DNA of 6,053 nucleotides from Myxococcales bacterium (GCA_003170035.1 PMZX01000257.1:1-6053); one strand, 5' to 3'. Positions 1-6,036 are shown, counted from the first letter of the stretch. Program-made: numbers and translations. The notes: generated by a model from the sequence alone, not told the origin.

Positions 1-1
1 C

Positions 2-895
2 GCGAACACGGGGGCGAGTTGCGACGACGGGAACGCCTGTACGCAGACCGATACCTGTCAATCTGGGGTTTGCGTTGGCTCGAACCCGAAGACTTGCCCA
101 GCTCCCGCGACGTGCCGCGGAGCCGGCACATGCGATCCAAGCACGGGGACCTGCAACTACCCGTTGGCTGCCAACAACTCCTCATGCAGCGACGGCAACG
201 CCTGTACTCAATACGATTCCTGTCAAGGCGGCACATGTGTGGGGACGCCCATAACCTGTGCGGCCACTACCTGCCACGCTGCCGGAACCTGTTCGGCTGG
301 GACCTGTTCACAGGGCTCCCCGGTAGCTGACGGAACCACGGACCCGACCTGTCCATCATCGGCAAACAAGTGCTACTCAGGGACCTGTGTCCAGTGCCTG
401 ACAGACCAGCACTGCTCGGCCCCGACCCCGAGTTGCGACCCTACTAGCCACACTTGCGTATGCCGCAAACCAAGCTCCGGAAACCTCTTGAAGAACCCCG
501 GATTTGATGGCTCGCTGTCTGGTTGGACCGTATACACTGCAACCTTGGCCGCCGATTCAGAGGGCTGTTCAGGCTCCAACTCGGGCTATGTCGACAATGA
601 CGAGGCAGATCCAGAGCAGTGTGTTCCGCTGACGGGAGGAGCTGCGTACTATTTCGGCGGCAAATTCAAGGGGGGGTATGCAGGGAACTTCTTCCGCCTG
701 CGTTTCTTCACCGGAGCCAATTGTGCCGGCACCGGTGATAATACATTGGACTTGGACCTCGTAGGTTCCACGGACTGGGCCCCGCTCTGGATGGATCTTG
801 TGGCCCCATCGGGTACGACAAGCGTCAGGGTCGGCTTCTATGGAATGCAGCAATATTTCGACCAGCTTTACCTCAATGTGGCCAACCAGTTCTGA
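2..895 (+). CDS. Secreted Cys-rich repeat protein with C-terminal CBM-like domain (5' end missing)
   Basis: The reading frame is open from the left edge to a TGA at 893-895, giving 297 visible residues; the true start lies outside the window. A TTG at 164 is in frame, but it sits inside a repeat and is not a credible start. Residues 1-125 hold Cys-rich repeats: CDDGNACTQTDTC begins at residue 7 and CSDGNACTQYDSC at residue 62. Residues 129-157 form another Cys cluster (CVQC, then DQHC, SCDPTSHTCVC). From residue 161 a different module starts with NLLKNPGFDGSLSGW, the usual opening of jelly-roll carbohydrate-binding modules of the CBM4/9/16 type, and runs to the C-terminus. By family knowledge such proteins are exported and disulfide-bonded. 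Sugar binding is inferred from the opening motif alone. It converges on the porin gene and need not belong to the same module. I am confident it is a real gene but only moderately sure of the domain name. Confidence 0.85.
   Translation, partial: ANTGASCDDGNACTQTDTCQSGVCVGSNPKTCPAPATCRGAGTCDPSTGTCNYPLAANNSSCSDGNACTQYDSCQGGTCVGTPITCAATTCHAAGTCSAGTCSQGSPVADGTTDPTCPSSANKCYSGTCVQCLTDQHCSAPTPSCDPTSHTCVCRKPSSGNLLKNPGFDGSLSGWTVYTATLAADSEGCSGSNSGYVDNDEADPEQCVPLTGGAAYYFGGKFKGGYAGNFFRLRFFTGANCAGTGDNTLDLDLVGSTDWAPLWMDLVAPSGTTSVRVGFYGMQQYFDQLYLNVANQF
20..244 (+). repeat. Two copies of a Cys-rich CxDGNACT protein repeat
   Basis: Two coding repeat cores lie at 20-79 and 185-244, spaced 165 nt (55 residues) apart. 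The 20-residue cores share 15 identical positions, including every Cys and the DGNACT motif. Synonymous codons differ between the copies, so this is an old duplication kept at protein level. The copies probably continue to the left of the window. Confidence 0.75.
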
Positions 896-1098
896 GCCCT
901 AAGCAGCACGTGGCCGGGTATGGCTGGTTCACCGAGGCAGACACTACAGTTCACAGGCTGGTCAACGCAACGCGCGTCATCGAACACTCGACGGAGGGGC
1001 AGCCTTTTCGAGCTGCCGCAGCGATCAAGCAGGACGTTCGGTGGTAGCTCGCGGAGTGTGCGTCGGTCGCTAACCCTCGGACCGTTCCGCACGCGGCT

Positions 1099-1126
1099 CC
1101 GCGGCTGTCGCAGCGCCAGCCGGCGG
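1099..1126 (-). terminator. GC-rich hairpin downstream of the porin gene
   Basis: CCGCGGCTG (1099-1107) pairs with CAGCCG (1117-1122) and, after one bulged G, with CGG (1124-1126). The loop is 9 nt. On the minus strand it lies about 15 nt past the porin stop codon. No T-tract follows on either strand, so it is not a classical intrinsic terminator; it could mark a processed or Rho-dependent 3' end. A second weaker hairpin lies at 998-1017 (GGCAGC, 8-nt loop, GCTGCC). The rest of the 896-1141 gap between the convergent genes shows nothing I can name. Confidence 0.3.
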
Positions 1127-1141
1127 CGACCGGTCAGCGGA

Positions 1142-2470
1142 TCACCAGGTAAAGATCATGCCGCTGTTGGCGATGTAGGCAACTTGTTTCTCGCCCAAGG
1201 ACCACTTGAAGTTGGCGCGGAAGAGGTCCAGGTCGACGTGGAGCCAGGGTCTCACGTGATAGACGGCGCCGCACGAGATGCCCTGCTGGGACTTGATCAC
1301 ACTGTGCGGAATATTGCCCGTGATGGGGTCGGGCGTGTTGTCGGACGGGTTGAGGATGACTTGCGTAAGCCCCCAGCCGGCAGAGACATCCACCCTACCC
1401 AAGACGACCATCGATTGCACGTAGTACCCGGCGAACTTGCGCAGGTGCGTCTCCGGATCGACCGAGGCATCGCTCACTTCCAGGGCGTAGTTCAGTCCGA
1501 GACCGTACCCGTAGTGACCGGCGACACCCAAGCGAACCGGACCCAACTCGAGACGGCCACCATATCCAAAGCCTTTTGCTGCCGTGCCTTCTGAGTCCGG
1601 ACGAAGGGACTTGTATACGTTCTGATAGGCCCCGTTGCCGAAGAGGACGACCTTGCCCATCTCGGCGATGTGTCGTTCAAAGGTCATTTCTGCTTCTGCC
1701 CGCGGCCATTTCGTTCGCGACCAGGCACCTTGGAGATGGACGGGATCGAAGGCCCCAATGCTTAGCTGCAGTCCACCCAACACAGGCGTCGCATAGGTGA
1801 CCTGGGATGCGAATCCGCTGCCCAGCACGCCGAACCCGATGTGACCCTGGGTCGGCCCGTTGGAATCAACCAAGCCGGGAAAGCCGACGCCAAAGCCATG
1901 GCCGTAGAGGACATCGATGTCCGTGGCACCCCGGGAGTACAACCCTCTTGATCGACCGACCAGCAAGCTCCCCCACAAACCCTCCGCTTTGACGTAGCCC
2001 TGCCTCACGTCTGCTGTGTTGATCTGGTTCTTCTCCTGGGCCAGGCTTTCGACCCACGCCCAGATCTGAACGTAGCCTTTTACAGTGGTGTAGGGGGTCG
2101 CGGGGCCCCTCACGCCGAATCCGAACGTGTTTCCGATCATTCCGCTGCGAACCCGCACGCGTTCGACAGTCCCCTGGGAAAGTGTGCCGGTCGCGGTCGC
2201 TGCCGTTGCCGACAGTGAGGCGTCTGCGAGCATTCCACCACCTTTCACGTCATGTGCAAGGCTCCCGCTCGCATCCACCGCGCTATTCGGGAACGAATCG
2301 CCCCGGACATAGCTGACGAACGCGGCTGCGCGCCCGTCGCTGTACACCGTCCAGTCACCGTCATGAGAGAGGATCTTTTCGGCGGCTGCATTCTTCAAGA
2401 AAAGCGAAGAGCCAAGGACGAATGAACACAGAACAACACATACCTTTCCAGACGAGGACTGTGGTCTCAC
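1142..2470 (-). CDS. Outer-membrane porin (general beta-barrel porin type)
   Basis: This 442-residue protein is predicted to be a passive diffusion channel in the outer membrane. Residues 1-30 are a signal peptide: a basic start, a hydrophobic stretch (VCVVLCSFVLGSSLFL) and an AAA cleavage site before Glu31. The mature chain of about 412 residues opens with GDWTVYSDGRAAAFVSYV, typical of the first strand of proteobacterial porins. It is rich in alternating aromatic/Gly strands such as FGFGVRG, YVQIWAWVESL and WGSLLVGRSRGLYSRG. It ends in MIFTW; an aromatic last residue is the usual signal for beta-barrel insertion, here Trp rather than the commoner Phe. The start is GTG at 2468-2470, supported by AGGAG six bases upstream. 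The gene lies 33 nt downstream of the eight-Cys lipoprotein gene on the same strand, so co-transcription is likely. Pore specificity cannot be read from the sequence. Import of small sugars is an inference from the neighbouring hydrolase. Confidence 0.87.
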   Translation of the reverse strand: MRPQSSSGKVCVVLCSFVLGSSLFLKNAAAEKILSHDGDWTVYSDGRAAAFVSYVRGDSFPNSAVDASGSLAHDVKGGGMLADASLSATAATATGTLSQGTVERVRVRSGMIGNTFGFGVRGPATPYTTVKGYVQIWAWVESLAQEKNQINTADVRQGYVKAEGLWGSLLVGRSRGLYSRGATDIDVLYGHGFGVGFPGLVDSNGPTQGHIGFGVLGSGFASQVTYATPVLGGLQLSIGAFDPVHLQGAWSRTKWPRAEAEMTFERHIAEMGKVVLFGNGAYQNVYKSLRPDSEGTAAKGFGYGGRLELGPVRLGVAGHYGYGLGLNYALEVSDASVDPETHLRKFAGYYVQSMVVLGRVDVSAGWGLTQVILNPSDNTPDPITGNIPHSVIKSQQGISCGAVYHVRPWLHVDLDLFRANFKWSLGEKQVAYIANSGMIFTW

Positions 2471-2476
2471 GGATGT

Positions 2477-2481
2477 CTCCT
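2477..2481 (-). promoter_or_regulatory. Ribosome binding site of the porin gene
   Basis: The minus strand reads AGGAG followed by a six-base spacer to the GTG at 2470. This site fixes the non-ATG start. It lies in the 33-nt gap after the upstream lipoprotein gene, where no separate promoter is apparent. Confidence 0.7.
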
Positions 2482-2503
2482 GTGGCGGGGGGGAAGGCGG
2501 TGG

Positions 2504-3772
2504 CTATGGACTGGTTACCGACTTCACGTTGAAGAAGAGCCACTGCGGGTAGAAGCCATTGGATTGCTTGTAGGGCTGCGTAGGGGACGGGGGACTGGTA
2601 GGTTGAGGCGACATGCCGGTCAAATCGATTGTGCGGGAATTGGCGCAAGTGGTTTGTCGATTGGGGCCACCGCAGTTCATCTGACCCAGGCAGTTCGAAT
2701 CGTGCAGGATCAGCTTGATGGTTCCCCCGCCTGTGACCGGGAAACTGGCGGTGTATTTCATTGGGAAGGTCTCGTGCATTTCGCACCAAGAGTCGAGGCC
2801 CCCGGAGACCGACGGGAAGGCGTTCAGGTAGTAGACATCGTCGGTGCCGGAGAGGGCATTTGACCCCGCCACAGGAGGATTGACATGGATTTCATAGGTA
2901 TTCCATTTGCTATCGGTGGGTGTGCCGCCCACGTACCAGCCGTCGTTGGTGGTTTCTGGACTCGTCGGCGGGGTCGTCGAGGATGCTCGCATCGTCCCGC
3001 CCGTGTAGCACTTTGTTCCCAGAACCCCCCGCACCTCGAAGGTCACTGTGTACTTGGTCCCCGCCGTTCCCCCTACGGTCTGCGTGACAGTACGGAATAC
3101 CCCGCGGTCGGCGAAGTTCGTTGCCGTGGCGTTCGGGCACGCGCCACCAGTATCGGGGAGGAGGGGGCAGTCGAGCCCAGAGGCGCTTCCATTCGAACAT
3201 GTCCCGACCCACAGGTATCCGTTCAGCCAAGGGACAACGTCGGTGGAGGCGCCGCCCGCGCCGGTCGTGCCGCCGGTGCTGGTCGTGCCGCCTGCGCTGG
3301 TCGTGCCGCCTGCGCTGGTCGTGCCGCCCGTCCTCGTAGTGCCGCCGACACTTCCGCCGGTTGCAGAGGAGCCGCCTGTCCTCGTGGTGCCGCCGGTGCT
3401 GGTCGTGCCGCCGGGGCTGGTGGTCACACCGCCCGCGCTGCCGCCGGTTGCACTAGATCCGCCCGTCCTCGTGGTCCCGCCCGAGGTGGTCGTCCCACCT
3501 GGGGTGGTGGTCACGCCGCCCGCGCTGCCACCGATTGGGGTGGAACCACCCGTCCGGGTTGCGCCGCCGGTGACAGGACTGCCGCCGGTGCTGGTCGTGC
3601 CGCCGGTATTCCCGGGTTGCGTGGAACTGGCTACGCTGCCGCCGCCTACGCTGGTGGTACCGCCTGCAGGCGTGCCGCCCACAGGGCTCGTGCTACTCGC
3701 CCCCTGGGAACAGGATGCCGCTATGAGTGCGAAGCTCGCGACACAGAGCATACGGAAAGTGGTTCGGTTCAT
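2504..3772 (-). CDS. Lipoprotein with Gly/Thr repeat linker and unrecognised eight-Cys domain
   Basis: The protein has 422 residues from the ATG at 3772. That start is chosen over an in-frame ATG at 3793 because GAGGAGG stands six bases before it and a clean lipoprotein signal follows. The signal is basic NRTTFR, then hydrophobic LCVASFALI, then AASC with Cys21 as the lipidation site. Position -3 is Ala rather than the preferred Leu. Residues 22-177 are a low-complexity Gly/Thr/Ser linker built from hexapeptides such as GTTRTG. Residues 178-422 form a compact-looking, beta-rich domain with eight cysteines (192, 202, 212, 255, 330, 361, 367, 376), consistent with four disulfides. It carries many aromatic residues (WLNGYLWVG, DGWYVGG, FYPQWLFFNV). 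I do not recognise the family and see no catalytic motif. An extracellular binding or structural role is possible, suggested only by the lipid anchor and the GH105-like neighbour. It is probably the first gene of an operon with the porin. Confidence 0.85.
   Translation of the reverse strand: MNRTTFRMLCVASFALIAASCSQGASSTSPVGGTPAGGTTSVGGGSVASSTQPGNTGGTTSTGGSPVTGGATRTGGSTPIGGSAGGVTTTPGGTTTSGGTTRTGGSSATGGSAGGVTTSPGGTTSTGGTTRTGGSSATGGSVGGTTRTGGTTSAGGTTSAGGTTSTGGTTGAGGASTDVVPWLNGYLWVGTCSNGSASGLDCPLLPDTGGACPNATATNFADRGVFRTVTQTVGGTAGTKYTVTFEVRGVLGTKCYTGGTMRASSTTPPTSPETTNDGWYVGGTPTDSKWNTYEIHVNPPVAGSNALSGTDDVYYLNAFPSVSGGLDSWCEMHETFPMKYTASFPVTGGGTIKLILHDSNCLGQMNCGGPNRQTTCANSRTIDLTGMSPQPTSPPSPTQPYKQSNGFYPQWLFFNVKSVTSP
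3254..3601 (-). repeat. Hierarchical Gly/Thr/Ser coding repeat in the eight-Cys lipoprotein
   Basis: Residues 58-173 are repeats read on the minus strand. Block 1 (3518-3601, 84 nt) is four hexapeptides plus one tetrapeptide: GTTSTG, GSPVTG, GATRTG, GSTPIG, GSAG. Blocks 2 (3431-3517) and 3 (3344-3430) are 87 nt each: a heptapeptide GVTTxPG, then three hexapeptides ending in GSSATG, then GSAG or GSVG. Block 4 (3254-3343) is five plain hexapeptides. Every unit is a multiple of 3 nt, so gain or loss of units keeps the frame. Confidence 0.9.
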
Positions 3773-3778
3773 CTGATG

Positions 3779-3785
3779 CCTCCTC
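3779..3785 (-). promoter_or_regulatory. Ribosome binding site of the eight-Cys lipoprotein gene
   Basis: The minus strand reads GAGGAGG, then six bases, then ATG at 3772. This strong site decides the start in favour of the internal ATG over the in-frame ATG at 3793, which would put the ribosome binding site inside the coding region. Confidence 0.8.
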
Positions 3786-4015
3786 GGAAACATTGTTCGA
3801 GCTTCGCCGGGTCGAGATCCATGCGACGGCTATTCTTTGTTAGGGCAGGTAGCCATAAAACAACTGGCCCCCTTTTCGGCGACCGACAGCAGTATACCTC
3901 ACACGCGATTTCCATAGGTCGGCTTTTTGCCCACGCTCATGGCCGCCCGTGACGATGTTGCGTGGCGCTTGCCGGCCCAAATGGGTCAGCGAAAACCGAC
4001 TGGTCGCATCGATTT

Positions 4016-4052
4016 CGAGTACTCGTCGTGACATGTCAGTATCCACATGTGG
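4016..4052. promoter_or_regulatory. Cluster of three perfect 10-bp palindromes, putative operators
   Basis: CGAGTACTCG (4016-4025), TGACATGTCA (4029-4038) and CCACATGTGG (4043-4052) are each perfect 10-bp palindromes. Their centres are 13 and 14 bp apart, and the last two share the core ACATGT. The cluster ends 4 bp before a candidate -35 box. The arrangement suits cooperative binding of a dimeric transcription factor, possibly one controlling both divergent units. The regulator is unknown and no regulator gene is in the window. Confidence 0.45.
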
Positions 4053-4056
4053 CCAG

Positions 4057-4085
4057 TTCAATTCTACCCTAGCTTCGTGTACCAT
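4057..4085 (+). promoter_or_regulatory. Candidate sigma70-type promoter for the GH105-like lipoprotein gene
   Basis: TTCAAT (4057-4062), a 17-bp spacer, then TACCAT (4080-4085) resembles a -35/-10 pair. It would give a leader of roughly 75 nt before the ATG at 4169. Both boxes are imperfect. The support comes from correct spacing and from the palindromes directly upstream. Confidence 0.3.
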
Positions 4086-4158
4086 CAGCGGCTATTCCCA
4101 GGCCGTGCTTCGTGCCGCGCGAGCCGGCTTCAGCGAGAACAGTGTCCCAAGAATAGTG

Positions 4159-4164
4159 AGGAGG
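4159..4164 (+). promoter_or_regulatory. Ribosome binding site of the GH105-like lipoprotein gene
   Basis: AGGAGG stands four bases before the ATG at 4169. The spacing is slightly short, but the match is perfect and the downstream residues form a lipoprotein signal peptide, so the start is secure. Confidence 0.75.
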
Positions 4165-4168
4165 ACTC

Positions 4169-6004
4169 ATGACCGTCACATATCTTCGAATCTGCTGGCC
4201 CCGAGCGCTCTACCTGTCCGCCGCTGTCATGCTCGTGGCATGCTCGAGTTCTTCGACCACGAATACAGGTGGGCAGGCCGGGGGCGGAAGCACGAGCACG
4301 ACCCCGATCAATTCTGGCGGAACCAAGGCTACCACCACCAGCGCGTCCAGCACGAGCAACGGAGGCTCCTCAGTAGTCTCCGGTGGGACGACAGCCAGCC
4401 CGGTCGGCGGGACGACAGCCAGCCCGGTGGGCGGGACGACGGCCACCGCGGTCGGCGGAACGACAGCCAGCCCGGGCGGGACGACGGCCACCCCAGGCGG
4501 GACGACTAGTAGCGGCGGGACGACCAGCACGGGCGGCGTGACCAGCACGGGCGGCACAACCAGGACCGGCGGTTCCACCCCAACCGGTGGAGCCACGGGC
4601 GGCGTGACCAGCACGGGCGGCGTGACCAGCACGGGCGGCACGACCAGGATGGGAGGCTCGACCGCGACCGGCGGAAGCCCGGGCGGGACGACCAGCACCG
4701 GCGGCACGACTCGGACGGGCGGTTCGACCGCGACCGGTGGGAGTTCGGGTGGCACGAGCAGCGCGGGCGGTTCCACTGCAACCGGTGGCAGCGCGGGCGG
4801 ATCGACGACAGTCGCGGGCCTGCCAAGCCGCGCGACGGTGCTGGCGTCCATGCAGAGTGCCAATGACTGGTTCATGAAAAAGTATCCGGATCCTGGGGCG
4901 GACATAGTTACGGACAAGACCAGAGCCAGCAATCTTTGGACCCGAGCCACGTACTTCGAAGGGCTCATGGCGCTCTACAACGTGGAAACCGACGCCACCA
5001 AGAAGGCCAGCTACAAGACCTACGCGGTGAACTGGGGGACCTCGCATTCCTGGGCCCTGTACAGCACTCCCAACACCAATGCGGACAATCAGGCCTGCGG
5101 CCAGGTCTATATCGAGCTTTACAACATCGACAAGGTGGCCAACTACATCACGGCCATCAAGGGCGGCATCGACGCTATGGTGGCGAGCCCGCCCACTGGT
5201 ACGAATGGGTGGTGGTGGATCGACGCGATCCACATGTCCATGCCGAGTTTTGCGAAACTGGGGGTCATCTACAACGACACCAAGTACTTCGATGGCATGT
5301 GGACCATGTACAACCAGGCCCGCAGCACACAAGGCGGGGGCTTGTGGAACCCGACCGATGGATTCTGGTACCGCGACTTGCACTACACGCCGAGTGGCGG
5401 CACCGCGACGCCGATGACGGCAGCCATCCACAACGCCATACCGGCAAACACTGTCGACGCCTACTACGTGGCCCCGAACGGCAAGGGTCTCTACTGGTCG
5501 CGCGGCAACGGCTGGGTCGTCGCAGCCCTGGTGCGGGTTCTCGACATCCTGCCGACCACCGATTCGCATCGGGCCACGTACGTCGCCGACTTCCAGGCCA
5601 TGGCCAAATCACTGATCGCCGTCCAGCGCAGCGATGGCTTCTGGAACGAGAGCCTCATGGATCCCACCCACTGTGCCAGCATCGGCCTGACCGGCGACGA
5701 TGGTCCAGAAACCAGCGGGACGGATTTCTTCGTCTACGGCCTGGCATGGGGCATTCGCAAGGGACTCCTCGACGCGGCGACCTACAGCGCGGCCATGCAG
5801 AAAGGCTGGAATGGTCTTTCCACCGTCGCGCTCCAGTCGAATGGTTTGCTCGGCTACACGCAATCCACCGGCGATCGTCCCTGCACCGAAGACACGCAAG
5901 CCGCTGGGCGGCTGAGTGCAACCCGGCTCGCCAACTTCGATGACTACGGGGTTGGGGGCTTCCTGCTGGCCGGTAGCGAGGTCTACCAGCTCACCAGCCA
6001 CTAG
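4169..6004 (+). CDS. Lipoprotein glycoside hydrolase, GH88/GH105-type unsaturated uronyl hydrolase
   Basis: The protein has 611 residues. Residues 1-25 are a lipoprotein signal with a consensus lipobox LVAC (Cys25); the next residues are Ser, so outer-membrane retention is plausible. Residues 26-217 are a Gly/Thr/Ser repeat linker. Residues 218-611 look like the (alpha/alpha)6 barrel of GH88/GH105, which hydrates the double bond of the terminal unsaturated uronic acid on lyase products such as rhamnogalacturonan disaccharides. Recognisable blocks are ADNQACGQ (Asp306), WWWIDAIHMSMP (Asp352, at the place of the catalytic Asp of YteR-type enzymes), GLWNPTDGFWYRD, WSRGNGW (443-449), QRSDGFW (486-492), ETSGTDFFVYGLAWGIRKGLL (514 onward) and DDYGVGGF near the end. 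Both acidic positions are kept, so the enzyme is probably active. The catalytic domain is of usual length for the family, and the long linker is extra. Rhamnogalacturonyl versus other unsaturated uronyl specificity cannot be settled by eye. The gene is divergent from the eight-Cys lipoprotein-porin pair. Confidence 0.88.
   Translation: MTVTYLRICWPRALYLSAAVMLVACSSSSTTNTGGQAGGGSTSTTPINSGGTKATTTSASSTSNGGSSVVSGGTTASPVGGTTASPVGGTTATAVGGTTASPGGTTATPGGTTSSGGTTSTGGVTSTGGTTRTGGSTPTGGATGGVTSTGGVTSTGGTTRMGGSTATGGSPGGTTSTGGTTRTGGSTATGGSSGGTSSAGGSTATGGSAGGSTTVAGLPSRATVLASMQSANDWFMKKYPDPGADIVTDKTRASNLWTRATYFEGLMALYNVETDATKKASYKTYAVNWGTSHSWALYSTPNTNADNQACGQVYIELYNIDKVANYITAIKGGIDAMVASPPTGTNGWWWIDAIHMSMPSFAKLGVIYNDTKYFDGMWTMYNQARSTQGGGLWNPTDGFWYRDLHYTPSGGTATPMTAAIHNAIPANTVDAYYVAPNGKGLYWSRGNGWVVAALVRVLDILPTTDSHRATYVADFQAMAKSLIAVQRSDGFWNESLMDPTHCASIGLTGDDGPETSGTDFFVYGLAWGIRKGLLDAATYSAAMQKGWNGLSTVALQSNGLLGYTQSTGDRPCTEDTQAAGRLSATRLANFDDYGVGGFLLAGSEVYQLTSH
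4385..4516 (+). repeat. 24/21-nt tandem coding repeats (GTTASPVG type) in the GH105-like linker
   Basis: Three 24-nt units (4385-4408, 4409-4432, 4433-4456) encode GTTASPVG, GTTASPVG and GTTATAVG. Two 21-nt units (4457-4477, 4478-4498) encode GTTASPG and GTTATPG. An 18-nt unit (4499-4516) encodes GTTSSG. The first two differ at a single base by eye, which points to a recent duplication. The shrinking unit length leads directly into the 18-nt array that follows. Confidence 0.9.
4517..4798 (+). repeat. Higher-order 18/12-nt coding repeat array in the GH105-like linker
   Basis: Hexapeptide units of 18 nt are closed at intervals by a 12-nt tetrapeptide. Block A (4517-4600, 84 nt): GTTSTG, GVTSTG, GTTRTG, GSTPTG, GATG. 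Block B (4601-4684, 84 nt): GVTSTG, GVTSTG, GTTRMG, GSTATG, GSPG. Block C (4685-4750, 66 nt): GTTSTG, GTTRTG, GSTATG, GSSG. Block D (4751-4798, 48 nt): GTSSAG, GSTATG, GSAG. Successive blocks lose one 18-nt unit each from B to D. All changes keep frame. Confidence 0.92.
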
Positions 6005-6020
6005 GAGATCGGCGGCGCGT

Positions 6021-6036
6021 CTGGCCGCACCGCCAG
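6021..6036 (+). terminator. Weak stem-loop after the GH105-like gene
   Basis: CTGGC (6021-6025), a 6-nt loop and GCCAG (6032-6036) form a 5-bp stem about 17 nt past the stop codon. No T-tract is visible before the window ends, so termination here is only a possibility. Nothing else is visible in 6005-6053. Confidence 0.2.

Larger units (their letters stand above)
3773..4168. other. Divergent intergenic regulatory region
   Basis: These 396 bp separate the start codons of the two divergent lipoprotein genes. The right half holds three perfect 10-bp palindromes (4016-4052) and a promoter candidate (4057-4085). The left half has an AT-richer patch around 3830-3862, where the promoter of the leftward lipoprotein-porin operon could lie, but no convincing -35/-10 pair stands out. 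An 81-codon minus-strand frame (3840-4085) has no ribosome binding site and no recognisable product, so I treat the region as non-coding. Confidence 0.6.

Noticed and set aside
920..1594. Plus-strand frame of 224 codons over the convergent gap and the porin 3' end
   Set aside because: It is the antisense of the porin over most of its length and lacks any recognisable domain or start signal.
3254..3601. Repeat array considered as a CRISPR or non-coding satellite
   Set aside because: The units are contiguous, lack spacers and are all multiples of 3 nt within an intact lipoprotein frame, so they are coding repeats.
3048..3776. Long plus-strand frame of 242 codons rich in PPVLVVPP opposite the eight-Cys lipoprotein
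   Set aside because: It is the antisense reading of the Gly/Thr repeat array (GGC/ACC codons read back as GCC/GGT-type Pro/Val codons). The coding strand has a strong ribosome binding site and a lipobox signal; this frame has neither.
3883..3928. Possible terminator made of CCGAC and GTCGG followed by CTTTTT in the divergent region
   Set aside because: The stem is only 5 bp with a loop of more than 30 nt, and neither divergent gene would end there.
2885..3952. Plus-strand frame of 355 codons across the eight-Cys lipoprotein and the intergenic region
   Set aside because: It is Ala/Arg/Gly-rich shadow sequence with no recognisable domain, running through the antisense repeats and out into the regulatory gap.
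3840..4085. Minus-strand frame of 81 codons in the divergent intergenic region
   Set aside because: No ribosome binding site precedes its ATG, the product matches nothing I recognise, and the frame runs over the palindrome cluster.
3949..4509. Plus-strand frame of 186 codons overlapping the start of the GH105-like gene
   Set aside because: It has no ribosome binding site, no known product and an Arg/Asp/His-rich tail produced by reading the repeat array out of frame.
4210..5569. Two long minus-strand frames (252 and 399 codons) opposite the GH105-like gene
   Set aside because: They are antisense shadows of the repeat linker and the catalytic domain. The plus strand encodes clear GH105 motifs, so these are by-products of high GC content.
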